A DNA stretch of 43,779 nt from positions 1 to 43,779 of the forward strand of contig JAEEMP010000100.1 in the NCBI GenBank assembly GCA_016283275.1, in the 5' to 3' direction. The notes under the pieces were generated by a model that did no database searches, had not been told where the DNA came from, and saw only the letters and a list, made by a program, of their open reading frames with translations. Positions 1 through 8,160 of the stretch are shown here, one piece after another. The stretch's first letter is position 1. Every line of letters begins with the position of its first letter. The stretch is from Lachnospiraceae bacterium (GTDB lineage: Bacteria > Bacillota > Clostridia > Lachnospirales > Lachnospiraceae). Made by a program: the position numbers and the translations under genes.

Positions 1-1
1 A

Positions 2-1255
2 CTCTTGGTCCTTATATATACAAACAACATACATGAGTGGGCATTAAGGGTAAGACCGTTAAGCACCGCACCTGAGCACGGCCCGGTTTATTATATGACC
101 GTAATCTATATATTGGTATTGACATTCTTTTCTCTTCTGAACATTTATAAGGCTTATGATGAAAGAAAGATCAGAAGAAAAATGTTTTGGCCTTTATTTG
201 TGCTGTTTTTGGGGATGGTCTACCTTGTTTTCTATTATTTGAACATCCGTTTTTTTGAAACCTTTGAATTTACGATCACTACAATAGCACTCACCGTTGT
301 CGTATTTGAAAGCCTTATACAGACCGGGCTTATACCGTCAAACAGCGAATATGAATGGTGTCTTGAAAACTCCACTTTGAAAGTCCAGATTTTGGATACG
401 GATATTAACGTCCATCTTAAGTCTAAAAATGTCCATAAGCCGGACAAAGAACTCTTTGCGCGTTTGAAAGCCCATAATCCCGTTAAGGCGGACGATGATA
501 CGGAAATGTTCATAGCAGATATCCCGGGCGGATATGTGACCTGGGAACGTGATATAAGCGAGGAAAATGAAATATTGGATGCGCTTAATGACACACGTGA
601 GGGAATAGAGGCTGCCAATAAGGTCTTAAGGGACAATATCCGTGCCGAAGGTATGAAGTATGAGCTTTCGGAGAGAAACCGGCTTTACGATCTTATCATC
701 AACCGTATCGATTATAAGATCGAGGAGCTTAAGGAAAGCCTTGAAAGACTTAAGAGTGCCGATAAAACAGATGCGATGCGTCTTATCGGCGATATCAATG
801 TAAAGGGCGTTTATATCAAACGAAAAAGCAATCTTATCCTTGTGGAGGAGATGAAAACGGGAGATCTCGGAAGAGAACTTAAACTTTGCTTTAAGGAGAC
901 CTTCGATAATCTTAAAAAGTGCGGACTTAAAGCGGACTTTATGTTTCGGGAGATACCTGTGATAGGTATTGATATCGCACTTATCATCTACGATCTTCTC
1001 GAAACATTTATAGAGCGGAGGACAGATGAGACAAAGGGAATAATCGCCATTGTCGCCGATTCGGGAAATGAGATTACCTTAACCGTCAATATGACATTTT
1101 TAAGGACTCCGGTCGATATAAGCGTGTTTGAAGCCGCTTTTGATAAGTGGAACGAACTTGTATCCGACAATTACGGCGGTTTAATTACCGCGGAAGCGGA
1201 CGGGATGGAAAGAAGCATCTTTGTGACCCTTAAGAAGGGAGGTGCTCTGACATGA
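2..1255 (+). CDS. 7TM histidine-kinase-type membrane sensor, 5' end cut by window
   Basis: The reading frame is open to the window edge, so the TTG at 5 is not a credible start and the N-terminus is missing. The visible part begins inside a membrane region (hydrophobic stretches near residues 29-48 and 60-80, plus 88-105), resembling the end of the N-terminal 7TM module of Lachnospiraceae sensor kinases. A cytoplasmic region follows, with a helical stretch near residues 190-265. I see no HDELG-type phospho-acceptor motif and no clear N, G1 or G2 boxes; residues around 320-400 could be a degenerate ATPase fold. The stop overlaps the next gene by ATGA, so it is translationally coupled to the histidine kinase and response regulator. 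It may act as a sensing partner of that pair. Role inferred from position. Confidence 0.7.
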   Translation, partial: LLVLIYTNNIHEWALRVRPLSTAPEHGPVYYMTVIYILVLTFFSLLNIYKAYDERKIRRKMFWPLFVLFLGMVYLVFYYLNIRFFETFEFTITTIALTVVVFESLIQTGLIPSNSEYEWCLENSTLKVQILDTDINVHLKSKNVHKPDKELFARLKAHNPVKADDDTEMFIADIPGGYVTWERDISEENEILDALNDTREGIEAANKVLRDNIRAEGMKYELSERNRLYDLIINRIDYKIEELKESLERLKSADKTDAMRLIGDINVKGVYIKRKSNLILVEEMKTGDLGRELKLCFKETFDNLKKCGLKADFMFREIPVIGIDIALIIYDLLETFIERRTDETKGIIAIVADSGNEITLTVNMTFLRTPVDISVFEAAFDKWNELVSDNYGGLITAEADGMERSIFVTLKKGGALT

Positions 1256-2520
1256 GTTTTGCGGCGGTGATACTTGTGTTTGCTTATGCGGGCATGATAA
1301 CAACGGATCTGTGCGGTGCCGTTAAAGTATACAGACTCAGAAATATCATACATGCTTTTCCGGAAATGATCATGCACATGATCCTTTTCTTTGAAACTTT
1401 TGTGGCAGAAAAGGCCTGCAAAGAAGGCTCTTTGTTCGGACTTCCCGTAGGCCGCGATTTTAATGAGGATTTTAGCAGGTTTTTTATCTTTATCCTTATA
1501 GCTTCTTTGATTGCGGTTTACGACATCATCACTTTAAATCTTGAGTATGTAAAGAGGATAACTTCGATAAATCCTTCATCTTTCGGCATTGCCGCTGAAA
1601 GGATCGACTGCGGGCTTCTTTTTGCCGAGACCGACGGTACTCCGGTTTTGGTAAATGCAAGAATGCGGGATATTTCAAGGCAGATTATAAAAAAGGACAG
1701 GACCTATGCCGCAAATTTCTGGGACAGGATCTTAAGCTGTGAAGATCCCGATATCATAAAGACGGAATTTGCGGGTAATCCGACGTTTATAATGCGGGAT
1801 GGCAATGTTATAAGCTTCTCGCGTACGAAATTATCGGATGGGCGCAAAGAGTATTATGAGATCCTTGCACAGGATGTAACGGAACTATACAAACATACCG
1901 AAGAGTTAAAAGAACAAAATGCGGAGCTTGAAAAGGTTGAAGAAAGGCTTGCGGGCACGTATTCAAATGTTGCGGATTTAAGGCAGGAAAGGGAACTTCT
2001 TTCATATAAGCTCCATATTCATGACGAACTGGGCAATTCCGTCTTGATGGGTGCAAGGCTTTTGGACGGAAGAGATATTGAGCATACCGATATCGATAAG
2101 TTGTGCGAAAACTGGACGGGTACGCTTAACAACTTAATGAGCAACGCTCATCAGGGCGAAAAGACCGGTGAAAATATATATATGGATGTGATCAATACGG
2201 CCAAAACCCTCGGCGTGAGACTTATACTTAAAGGCGACCGTCCGCTAAGAAGCGATATTCTTTCTTTTGCATTAAGGGAAGCGGTATATAATTCGGTCAA
2301 ACATGCCGGGGCGGATATAGTCATATGCGAAGGGAAACTTTCGGATAATGTCTATGAGTTTAAGATAAGCGACAATTCAAGAAAGGCTTTTTCGGATATA
2401 AAAGAAGGCGGAGGTCTTTCGAATATAAGAAGGCTTGTGGAAGCTCAGGGCGGAAGTTTCGGTATATCTTTGGAAAGAGGGGTTGTGCTCAATATCACAT
2501 TACCCGGGGAGGCAAAATGA
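1252..2520 (+). CDS. Sensor histidine kinase (NarX/LytS-like, HisKA_3 type)
   Basis: Membrane sensor kinase of 422 residues. Hydrophobic segments near residues 1-22, 38-52 and 76-98 form a short membrane part; a PAS-like region (about 110-212) and a coiled coil (about 212-250) follow. The likely phospho-acceptor is H257 in HIHDELGNSV, as in HisKA_3 kinases. The ATPase domain shows an N-box-like EAVYN, a G1-like ISDNS and a glycine-rich G2-like EGGGLSNIRRL. The start overlaps the previous stop (ATGA) with GGGAGG upstream, and the stop overlaps the response regulator start in the same way. Autophosphorylation on H257 and transfer to the regulator is the expected chemistry; the signal is unknown. 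Confidence 0.88.
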   Translation: MSFAAVILVFAYAGMITTDLCGAVKVYRLRNIIHAFPEMIMHMILFFETFVAEKACKEGSLFGLPVGRDFNEDFSRFFIFILIASLIAVYDIITLNLEYVKRITSINPSSFGIAAERIDCGLLFAETDGTPVLVNARMRDISRQIIKKDRTYAANFWDRILSCEDPDIIKTEFAGNPTFIMRDGNVISFSRTKLSDGRKEYYEILAQDVTELYKHTEELKEQNAELEKVEERLAGTYSNVADLRQERELLSYKLHIHDELGNSVLMGARLLDGRDIEHTDIDKLCENWTGTLNNLMSNAHQGEKTGENIYMDVINTAKTLGVRLILKGDRPLRSDILSFALREAVYNSVKHAGADIVICEGKLSDNVYEFKISDNSRKAFSDIKEGGGLSNIRRLVEAQGGSFGISLERGVVLNITLPGEAK

Positions 2521-3140
2521 CAAGAGTACTTATAGTCGACGATTCCATAACGGTAAGGGCGCTTTTTGAAAGCATAATAAATGAAAGCCCGGATTATGAA
2601 CTTGCGGGAAGTCTTGAAAATGCCAAAGCTGCGCCTTTATTCTGCTTAAGCAACAAGGTAGACCTTATCATAATGGATGTATATACCAAAAATCGTGAAA
2701 ACGGACTTGAGGCTGCGGATGAGATCAAGAAAAAGTTCCCGGACATCAAGATCATCATAGCTACGTCGCTTCCGGAGGCTTCTTTTCAGGAAAAGGCCAG
2801 AAAAGCCGGTTGTGAGAGCTTCTGGTACAAGGAACTCGGAGATATGGATCTTAATTCCATTATGGACCGCACCGTTAACGGAGAGTCGGTGTATCCCGAA
2901 GGCACGCCGGCGGTAGATATCGGTATAGCCAAAAGTGTTGATTTTACGCCCACCGAGATGGAAGTTTTAAGGAAACTCTGTGACGGAAAGATCAATAAGG
3001 TCATAGCCGAGGAACTGTTCATGTCCGAGAATACCGTTAAGTTTCACATAAACAATATGCTTGCAAAAGCAGGATATTCAAACAAATATCAGCTTGCGAT
3101 AGATGCTGTCGAACAAAAACTCATCGTCCCGGGGTTTTGA
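2517..3140 (+). CDS. NarL/LuxR-family response regulator
   Basis: DNA-binding response regulator of 207 residues. The receiver domain (about 3-120) has the acidic pair D8/D9, phospho-acceptor D54 in LIIMDVYT, T83 and K105 at the usual switch positions. A LuxR-type helix-turn-helix (about 140-200) contains FTPTEMEVLRKL and the recognition-helix motif MSENTVKFHINNML. It overlaps the upstream kinase by 4 nt and is almost certainly its partner. Targets cannot be read from the sequence; the SPFH operon that follows is a reasonable candidate but this is inference only. Confidence 0.93.
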   Translation: MTRVLIVDDSITVRALFESIINESPDYELAGSLENAKAAPLFCLSNKVDLIIMDVYTKNRENGLEAADEIKKKFPDIKIIIATSLPEASFQEKARKAGCESFWYKELGDMDLNSIMDRTVNGESVYPEGTPAVDIGIAKSVDFTPTEMEVLRKLCDGKINKVIAEELFMSENTVKFHINNMLAKAGYSNKYQLAIDAVEQKLIVPGF

Positions 3141-3147
3141 GCAAATA

Positions 3148-3174
3148 CTACCCAAACAGGTAGGGCTATTTTTT
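3148..3174 (+). terminator. Weak terminator after the two-component operon
   Basis: CTACC (3148-3152) pairs with GGTAG (3159-3163), followed after GGCTA by six T. The stem is only 5 bp, so termination may be partial. Confidence 0.35.
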
Positions 3175-3242
3175 GTTAATTATTGTATAATTAGGAAAGC
3201 AGGGGAAAAATAGAGAATGTCTTATGACAAGACGGTTCATTT

Positions 3243-3329
3243 CATCCCGCCTCGGTATTCCGGGCGGGATGATGTTCCGTATAGGCGACAGGATCGTTTA
3301 ACGGTTAATAAGGGGGAGTCTGCCCCCTT
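3243..3329 (+). promoter_or_regulatory. Structured 5' leader of the SPFH gene (two hairpins)
   Basis: CATCCCGCC (3243-3251) pairs with GGCGGGATG (3263-3271), with an inner CGG/CCG pairing. AAGGGGG (3310-3316) pairs with CCCCCTT (3323-3329). The second stem lies just upstream of the RBS AAAGGAG and could be an attenuator or a stability element. A TATAAT at 3186-3191 could be the -10 of the transcript; its -35 is poor. I recognise no known riboswitch. Confidence 0.45.
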
Positions 3330-3351
3330 TATATAGAAAGGAGTATTTACT

Positions 3352-4635
3352 ATGGGACTTATCAAAGCTATTGCCGGAGCAGCCGGCGGTGTTCTTGCCG
3401 ATCAGTGGAAAGAGTTCTTTTACTGTGAAGCTATGGACAAGAATGTAATGGTTACAAAGGGTGTTAAGCGTATTACCGATCGTTCTTCAAACACCAAGGG
3501 AAATGACAACATTATTTCCAACGGTTCGGGAATCGCAGTTGCCGACGGACAGTGTATGATCATCGTTGAACAGGGTAAGATCGTTGAGGTCTGTGCGGAA
3601 CCCGGACAGTTCACCTATGATACTTCAACAGAACCCAGCATCTTTGCCGGAAGTCTCGGCAACAGTATCTTAGAGACTTTCAAGACTATCGGAAAGCGTT
3701 TTGCTTACGGCGGCGATACCGGTAAGGATCAGAGAGTTTACTATTTCAACACCAAGGAACTTATCGACAACAAATTCGGTACACCAAACCCGATCCCCTT
3801 CAGAGTTGTTGACTCCAAGATCGGTCTTGATATCGATGTATCTATCCGTTGTTCGGGTGTTTATTCCTATAAGATCGCAGATCCGCTCCTTTTCTATACC
3901 AATGTCTGCGGTAACGTTGAAAGAGAATATACACGTGATGAACTTGACAACACGTTAAAGACGGAATTCATCTCCGCTCTTCAGCCTGCATTTGCAAAAT
4001 TATCCGATCTTGAGCTTCGTCCCAATCAGATAGTTTCACACAATACTCAGCTTGAAGCGGCAATGAACGAATCTCTTTCCGCTAAGTGGGGCGAGTTAAG
4101 AGGACTTAAGGTTGTAAGCGTTGCCCTCGGTTCGGTTACACTTCCCGAGGAAGATGCGGAACTCATCAAGCAGGCACAGCGTGCAGCTATGATGAAGGAT
4201 CCCAACATGGCAGCAGCTACTCTCGTAGGAGCACAGGCAGATGCCATGAAGGCAGCAGCTTCCAATTCTTCAGGCGCTATGCAGGGATTCATGGGCATGG
4301 GTATGGCCATGAACGCAGGCGGCAATCAGGCAGCCAATTTATTTGCTATGGGTCAGCAGCCTCAGGCAGCACCTCAGTATCAGGCAGCTCCCGCACCTGC
4401 TCCGGCTCCCGCTTCCGCAGCAGTAGGCGGTATGGTGGAAGTTGCAGGTTGGACATGCTCATGCGGTGCTGTAAACCAGGGTAAGTTCTGCAGCAACTGC
4501 GGCGCAAAGAAACCCGCAGGCGCACCTTTATACAGATGCGACAAGTGCGGATGGACTCCCGAGGATCCTTCAAATCCTCCCAAGTTCTGTCCTGAATGCG
4601 GCGATCCTTTTGATGACAGCGATATTCAGCAGTAA
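3352..4635 (+). CDS. SPFH/Band-7 protein with double zinc ribbon (YdjI-like)
   Basis: Protein of 427 residues resembling Bacillus subtilis YdjI, the 'virion core protein-like' SPFH group. An SPFH domain spans about residues 45-290. It is followed by a Met/Ala/Gln and Ala/Pro-rich linker (about 295-362) and two C-terminal zinc ribbons: CSCGAVNQGKFCSNCG and CDKCGWTP with FCPECGD. There is no clear N-terminal membrane segment, so membrane contact would come through the SPFH domain or partners. Start supported by AAAGGAG 8 nt upstream. The next gene encodes a YdjG-like zinc-ribbon membrane protein, as in the pspA-ydjGHI operon, which is linked to membrane stress. No pspA is visible here. A membrane-scaffold role is inferred from the family. 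Confidence 0.85.
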   Translation: MGLIKAIAGAAGGVLADQWKEFFYCEAMDKNVMVTKGVKRITDRSSNTKGNDNIISNGSGIAVADGQCMIIVEQGKIVEVCAEPGQFTYDTSTEPSIFAGSLGNSILETFKTIGKRFAYGGDTGKDQRVYYFNTKELIDNKFGTPNPIPFRVVDSKIGLDIDVSIRCSGVYSYKIADPLLFYTNVCGNVEREYTRDELDNTLKTEFISALQPAFAKLSDLELRPNQIVSHNTQLEAAMNESLSAKWGELRGLKVVSVALGSVTLPEEDAELIKQAQRAAMMKDPNMAAATLVGAQADAMKAAASNSSGAMQGFMGMGMAMNAGGNQAANLFAMGQQPQAAPQYQAAPAPAPAPASAAVGGMVEVAGWTCSCGAVNQGKFCSNCGAKKPAGAPLYRCDKCGWTPEDPSNPPKFCPECGDPFDDSDIQQ

Positions 4636-4645
4636 TTAAAACCTT

Positions 4646-4673
4646 GGGCCGGCTTTTATGGGCCGGCCCTTTT
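4646..4673 (+). terminator. Intrinsic terminator/attenuator after the SPFH gene
   Basis: GGGCCGGC (4646-4653) pairs with GCCGGCCC (4662-4669), loop TTTTATGG, followed by TTTT. The downstream gene looks functionally linked, so partial termination that adjusts the ratio of the two products is possible. Confidence 0.7.
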
Positions 4674-4684
4674 GGATAATAAGA

Positions 4685-4720
4685 CCGGCATAAGCCGGAT
4701 TGTAAGACTTGAAAAGTCTT
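4685..4720 (+). promoter_or_regulatory. Two small hairpins ahead of the zinc-ribbon gene
   Basis: CCGGC/GCCGG (4685-4689 with 4694-4698) and AAGACTT/AAGTCTT (4704-4710 with 4714-4720) sit between the terminator and the RBS AAGGAG. They may shield the 5' end of a processed message. No promoter is obvious between them. Confidence 0.4.
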
Positions 4721-4740
4721 TATAAAATAAGGAGTTTAAT

Positions 4741-5829
4741 ATGGCAGCTTTACAGGAATACAAATGCCCGTGCTGCGGCGGAGCCCTTGAATTCAATTCG
4801 GGTGTTCAGAAGATGAAATGTCCGTTCTGTGACTCCGAGTTTGAAATGGATGCCCTGCAGGCATATGATGAGACGCTTCAGAACGAAGGCACGGATGATT
4901 ATACATGGGATACGACTCCGGGTTCCGAGTGGGATGCCGGGGAAGCGGAGTCAATGCGTTCTTACGTATGCAAGTCCTGCGGCGGTGAGATCATAGGTGA
5001 TGCCAACACGGCGGCAACATCCTGTCCTTACTGCGGCAATCCCATTGTCATGATGGGACAGTTCTCGGGGACATTAAAGCCCGATTATGTCATTCCTTTC
5101 AAACTTGACAAGGAAGCGGCAAAAAAGAAATTCGCCGCACATTTAAAGGGCAAAAAACTTCTTCCGAAGGCATTTACCCAGGGCAATCATATAGACGAGA
5201 TAAAAGGTATCTATGTGCCTTACTGGCTTTTCGATACGGACGTGGATGCCAACATAAGATATAAATGCACAAAGGATCAGGTTTGGGAAGACTCAAGATT
5301 CCGATATAAGAGGACCGATTTCTTCAGTGTAAGCCGAGCAGGCAATATAGGTTTTGACAAGGTTCCGGTGGACGGTTCTTCCAAGATGGACGATACTTTG
5401 ATGGAATCGCTCGAACCTTATAACTTTAAAGATGCGGTTGCTTTCCAGACGGCATTCCTTGCAGGTTATGTGGCTGATAAATACGATGTCGATGCAGAAG
5501 CAAGCATCGGTCGTGCCAATGAAAGGGTTAAGCGTGCTACAGAAGACGCTTTCAGAAAGACCGTTCAGGGATACAACGGCGTCAACGTGGAAAATTCCGC
5601 GATCAGATTGTCAAACGGTGTTGCAAAGTATGCTCTCTATCCGGTCTGGTTACTCAATACGACATGGAACGGGCAGAAGTTTGTGTTTGCAATGAACGGA
5701 CAGACAGGAAAATTTGTGGGCAACCTTCCTATGGACAAGGGACTTTACAAGCAGTACTTATTTAAGGCTGCGGGTATTGCCGCACTTGTCGCATTCGCGG
5801 TTGAAGCACTTGTTTACTTTATCATGTAA
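4741..5829 (+). CDS. Zinc-ribbon membrane protein (YdjG-like)
   Basis: 362 residues. Two N-terminal zinc-ribbon pairs are visible: CPCCGG with CPFCDSEF (about 9-31) and CKSCGG with CPYCGNP (about 78-103). A long uncharacterised domain follows (about 115-325), then one C-terminal membrane segment (about 342-361), giving a tail-anchored layout with the ribbons in the cytosol. This matches the YdjG-type partner of YdjI in Firmicutes. The start has AAGGAG upstream. The next gene begins 11 nt after the stop with its own AAGGAGG, so co-expression is likely. Biochemical role unknown. Confidence 0.8.
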   Translation: MAALQEYKCPCCGGALEFNSGVQKMKCPFCDSEFEMDALQAYDETLQNEGTDDYTWDTTPGSEWDAGEAESMRSYVCKSCGGEIIGDANTAATSCPYCGNPIVMMGQFSGTLKPDYVIPFKLDKEAAKKKFAAHLKGKKLLPKAFTQGNHIDEIKGIYVPYWLFDTDVDANIRYKCTKDQVWEDSRFRYKRTDFFSVSRAGNIGFDKVPVDGSSKMDDTLMESLEPYNFKDAVAFQTAFLAGYVADKYDVDAEASIGRANERVKRATEDAFRKTVQGYNGVNVENSAIRLSNGVAKYALYPVWLLNTTWNGQKFVFAMNGQTGKFVGNLPMDKGLYKQYLFKAAGIAALVAFAVEALVYFIM

Positions 5830-5840
5830 GGAGGCAGAAG

Positions 5841-6200
5841 ATGAATTTATTATCGATCATGTATTTATACATAACCAATCTGGCTGCTTCCGCGACAGGC
5901 ACAGTGCTTGCGTTTACCGCAAACACCGAATATGTTGATCCCGGATTTCAGCCTGTCAAAAAGATCATCATAGCTTTGGTGATAGGGCTCTTGGTCGGCC
6001 TTATATATGCGTTAAGTCTTAAAAGTCAGCTTACGAGCGTATATAAAAATGAGTCGGCCGCCGATTATACGAGAAACAACAGTTTCAAGCTGACCGACAA
6101 GAAGGACCTTTTCCTTTACTCAAAGACCGAGAGGACCGCAAAGCCTCAGAATGCACCTCCGGCACAACAGCCTGCACCGCCTTCCAACAATAAAAGGTAG
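5841..6200 (+). CDS. Small membrane protein resembling the C-terminal half of TPM-domain (YdjH-like) proteins
   Basis: 119 residues. A weakly hydrophobic N-terminus (1-26) precedes a clear membrane helix (about 41-60), then a charged region and a Pro/Gln-rich tail. The stretch NNSFKLTDKKDLFLYSKTER (79-98) resembles, from memory, the conserved segment after the membrane helix in TPM-domain proteins such as YdjH. The TPM domain itself is absent. Position directly after the YdjI- and YdjG-like genes supports the link. The start has AAGGAGG 8 nt upstream. The protein is short but in frame, so I treat it as a domain-reduced protein rather than a pseudogene. Confidence 0.65.
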   Translation: MNLLSIMYLYITNLAASATGTVLAFTANTEYVDPGFQPVKKIIIALVIGLLVGLIYALSLKSQLTSVYKNESAADYTRNNSFKLTDKKDLFLYSKTERTAKPQNAPPAQQPAPPSNNKR

Positions 6201-6229
6201 GCGTGGATAAAAGTAAGAAAGGGGATATA

Positions 6230-6727
6230 ATGGCCAAAAAGACATTTACATTCGATGCGGTTCCCGCAAATGTGGAAGAATTAAAAGCTATTCCCGAAGC
6301 ATCGCTTACCGATAATTATGCAACGGTGGCTCTTACAATGCTCGTGCTTTTAAACTATGAGAACAGTGTAGATGAGACTCATAAGATGCTCGATTATTTA
6401 AAAGGACCCGAACCGCTTTCCGTATACGAAAAGCAGTTCTTAAAGGACAGGCTTAACGGGAAAGCCTATGTAGTGCGTTCTTTCTTTGAAGGAACCTCAC
6501 CTTCCAACGATTATACGCCTTCAAAACCTTATAAGATCGAAGTGTTTGACAATCCTTATTCATTTCAGGATCAAGGATATGCACAGCTTTACATGCAGTC
6601 ATCGGGCGCTGATTCGCCCCGTTTCATAAAGGTAAGGTTAAAGCCAAGCGAAGGCAAGTGGTATATGGTTGAGAACTTCGCATTAAGCGATATCAGGATA
6701 CCGGTATCACAGGATAAATGGGCATAA
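6230..6727 (+). CDS. Hypothetical protein (possibly DUF6935)
   Basis: 165 residues from the ATG at 6230, chosen because AAAGGGG lies 5 nt upstream; an earlier in-frame GTG at 6203 has no good RBS. There is no membrane segment or signal peptide. It is a soluble alpha/beta protein with a helical N-terminal half and strand-rich C-terminal half (IKVRLKPSEGKWYMVEN). It resembles a short uncharacterised family of Lachnospiraceae, which I believe is DUF6935. It is last in the SPFH/zinc-ribbon operon and followed by a strong terminator, so a shared role with those proteins is inferred from position only. Confidence 0.7.
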   Translation: MAKKTFTFDAVPANVEELKAIPEASLTDNYATVALTMLVLLNYENSVDETHKMLDYLKGPEPLSVYEKQFLKDRLNGKAYVVRSFFEGTSPSNDYTPSKPYKIEVFDNPYSFQDQGYAQLYMQSSGADSPRFIKVRLKPSEGKWYMVENFALSDIRIPVSQDKWA

Positions 6728-6739
6728 GAAAAAGAACAA

Positions 6740-6768
6740 GGCGCCGGTTTTAAGCCGGCGCCGTTTCT
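6740..6768 (+). terminator. Intrinsic terminator of the SPFH operon
   Basis: GGCGCCGG (6740-6747) pairs with CCGGCGCC (6755-6762), loop TTTTAAG, followed by GTTTCTG. The stem is strong and the T-run imperfect. Confidence 0.75.
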
Positions 6769-6813
6769 GTGTTCGGACACGTATAATGATGATTCCCGAC
6801 TGAGTCGGAATAC

Positions 6814-7434
6814 TTACTTAAATCTTACATTCATGTAGGAGATGATCTCCTCGACACATCTTTCAAAACCTAATTTTGAACTGTTTAAGCACAGATCGTA
6901 GTTTCTTGCATCGGTCCATTCACGGCCCGTATGGAGCTTATAATATTCGGCCCTTTCTTTATCGATCTTTGCGATATATTTCTCGAGTTCTTTTTCACTC
7001 ATGGAATGCTTTTTTGCCGCCTGCTCCATGAGGAATTCATGAGGCGCATGCACAAAAACACTCAATACATCATCTCTGTCCCTTAATATGTAATCGGCTG
7101 CGCGGCCGATGATTATACAGGATTCCTTGTCGGCAAGCTCTCTTATTATTTTTGCCTGATAGTTAAAAAGGTTCTCTTCGGATGTGAAGTTTGAATCGGA
7201 CGGATCCAATACTTCTCCGCCGTAATTTTTCTTTTTAAGCTTATGGAATAAGCCTTTTGACTTTTCGTCGGCATTGGCAAACAACGATACGTTGATGCCG
7301 CTTTCTTCGGAAGCCTTTAAGATGAGGTCTTTGTTGTAATATTCAACCCCCAACTCCTTTGAAAGCATTTCACCGATCGTCTTTCCTCCGCTTCCGTACT
7401 GACGAGCAATGGTAATCACAAATTTCTTGTCCAT
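6814..7434 (-). CDS. Cytidylate kinase-like nucleotide kinase family protein
   Basis: 206 residues with an N-terminal P-loop RQYGSGGKTIG (about 11-21), and SCIIIGRAADYIL and REWTDARNYDLCLNSSKLG segments typical of the 'cytidylate kinase-like' group. This group is widespread in Clostridia and distinct from the housekeeping Cmk. It probably phosphorylates a nucleotide or a related small molecule, but its substrate is not established. The start lies 11 nt downstream of livF on the same strand, so it is probably cotranscribed with the branched-chain amino acid transporter. I see no strong terminator after it on the minus strand. Confidence 0.8.
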   Translation of the reverse strand: MDKKFVITIARQYGSGGKTIGEMLSKELGVEYYNKDLILKASEESGINVSLFANADEKSKGLFHKLKKKNYGGEVLDPSDSNFTSEENLFNYQAKIIRELADKESCIIIGRAADYILRDRDDVLSVFVHAPHEFLMEQAAKKHSMSEKELEKYIAKIDKERAEYYKLHTGREWTDARNYDLCLNSSKLGFERCVEEIISYMNVRFK

Positions 7435-7445
7435 GTTAACGCCCC

Positions 7446-8156
7446 CTATTCACCGAGATAAGCCTTTTTGATGGCTTCGTTGTTGAGAAGATCCGATGCT
7501 TTTCCTTCAAGCACGATCTTTCCGGTTTCAAGAACATAAGCCCTGTCTGCAATGGAAAGAGCTTTCTTTGCGTTCTGTTCAACAAGTAATACGGTCGTAC
7601 CGCCTTTACTTACCTCTTTTATTATATCAAATATTTCGTTGACGAAAATAGGAGAGAGACCCATGGAAGGTTCATCCATAAGAAGGATCGAAGGATGGCT
7701 CATCAAGGCTCTGCCCATGGCAAGCATCTGCTGCTCACCGCCGGATAACGTACCCGCTATCTGATTCTTACGCTCCGCAAGTCTCGGGAAACGTTTATAG
7801 ACGTTTTCAAGCGTGGCTTCTGTCTCTTTTTTGTCTTTTCTGGTGAATGCACCCATCTTAAGGTTCTGGAGTACCGTAAGCTCCTGGAATATCCTTCGTC
7901 CTTCGGGAACGTGTGCCATACCCATGGATACGATCTTGTGCCCGGGTATCTTTGTAAGGTCGTGGCCTTCGAAGGTTATATTGCCTTCGGAAGGAGTGAT
8001 AAGACCGCTTACGGTATGGAGTATCGTGGTCTTACCTGCGCCGTTTGCACCGATAAGTGCGATAACTTCTCCCTTATTGACTTCAAAATCTATTCCTTTT
8101 ATAGCTTCGATCACACCGTAATGTACGTGTAAGTTTTTTACTTCAAGCATTGCCAT
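7446..8156 (-). CDS. livF: Branched-chain amino acid ABC transporter ATPase LivF
   Basis: 236-residue ABC ATPase of the LivF type. Walker A is GANGAGKTT (about 34-42), the signature is LSGGEQQ, Walker B is ILLMDEPSMGLSP and the switch His is replaced by Gln in LLVEQNAKKAL, which is typical of LivF. It works at the inner face of the membrane with LivG on the LivHM channel. Start is supported by AGGAG 9 nt upstream. It follows livG with a 4-nt gap. Confidence 0.95.
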   Translation of the reverse strand: MAMLEVKNLHVHYGVIEAIKGIDFEVNKGEVIALIGANGAGKTTILHTVSGLITPSEGNITFEGHDLTKIPGHKIVSMGMAHVPEGRRIFQELTVLQNLKMGAFTRKDKKETEATLENVYKRFPRLAERKNQIAGTLSGGEQQMLAMGRALMSHPSILLMDEPSMGLSPIFVNEIFDIIKEVSKGGTTVLLVEQNAKKALSIADRAYVLETGKIVLEGKASDLLNNEAIKKAYLGE

Positions 8157-8160
8157 GGTC

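Noticed and set aside
5-7. TTG as start codon of the first gene
   Set aside because: The frame is open to the window edge and the protein begins inside a membrane module, so this is an internal codon of a cut gene.
4340-4580. Antisense open frames opposite the SPFH linker
   Set aside because: They arise from the Ala/Pro/Gln-rich coding sequence on the plus strand; no RBS or promoter supports them.
6783-6813. Terminator for the cytidylate-kinase-like gene
   Set aside because: The small CGA/TCG stem near 6798-6810 has no T-run on the minus strand.
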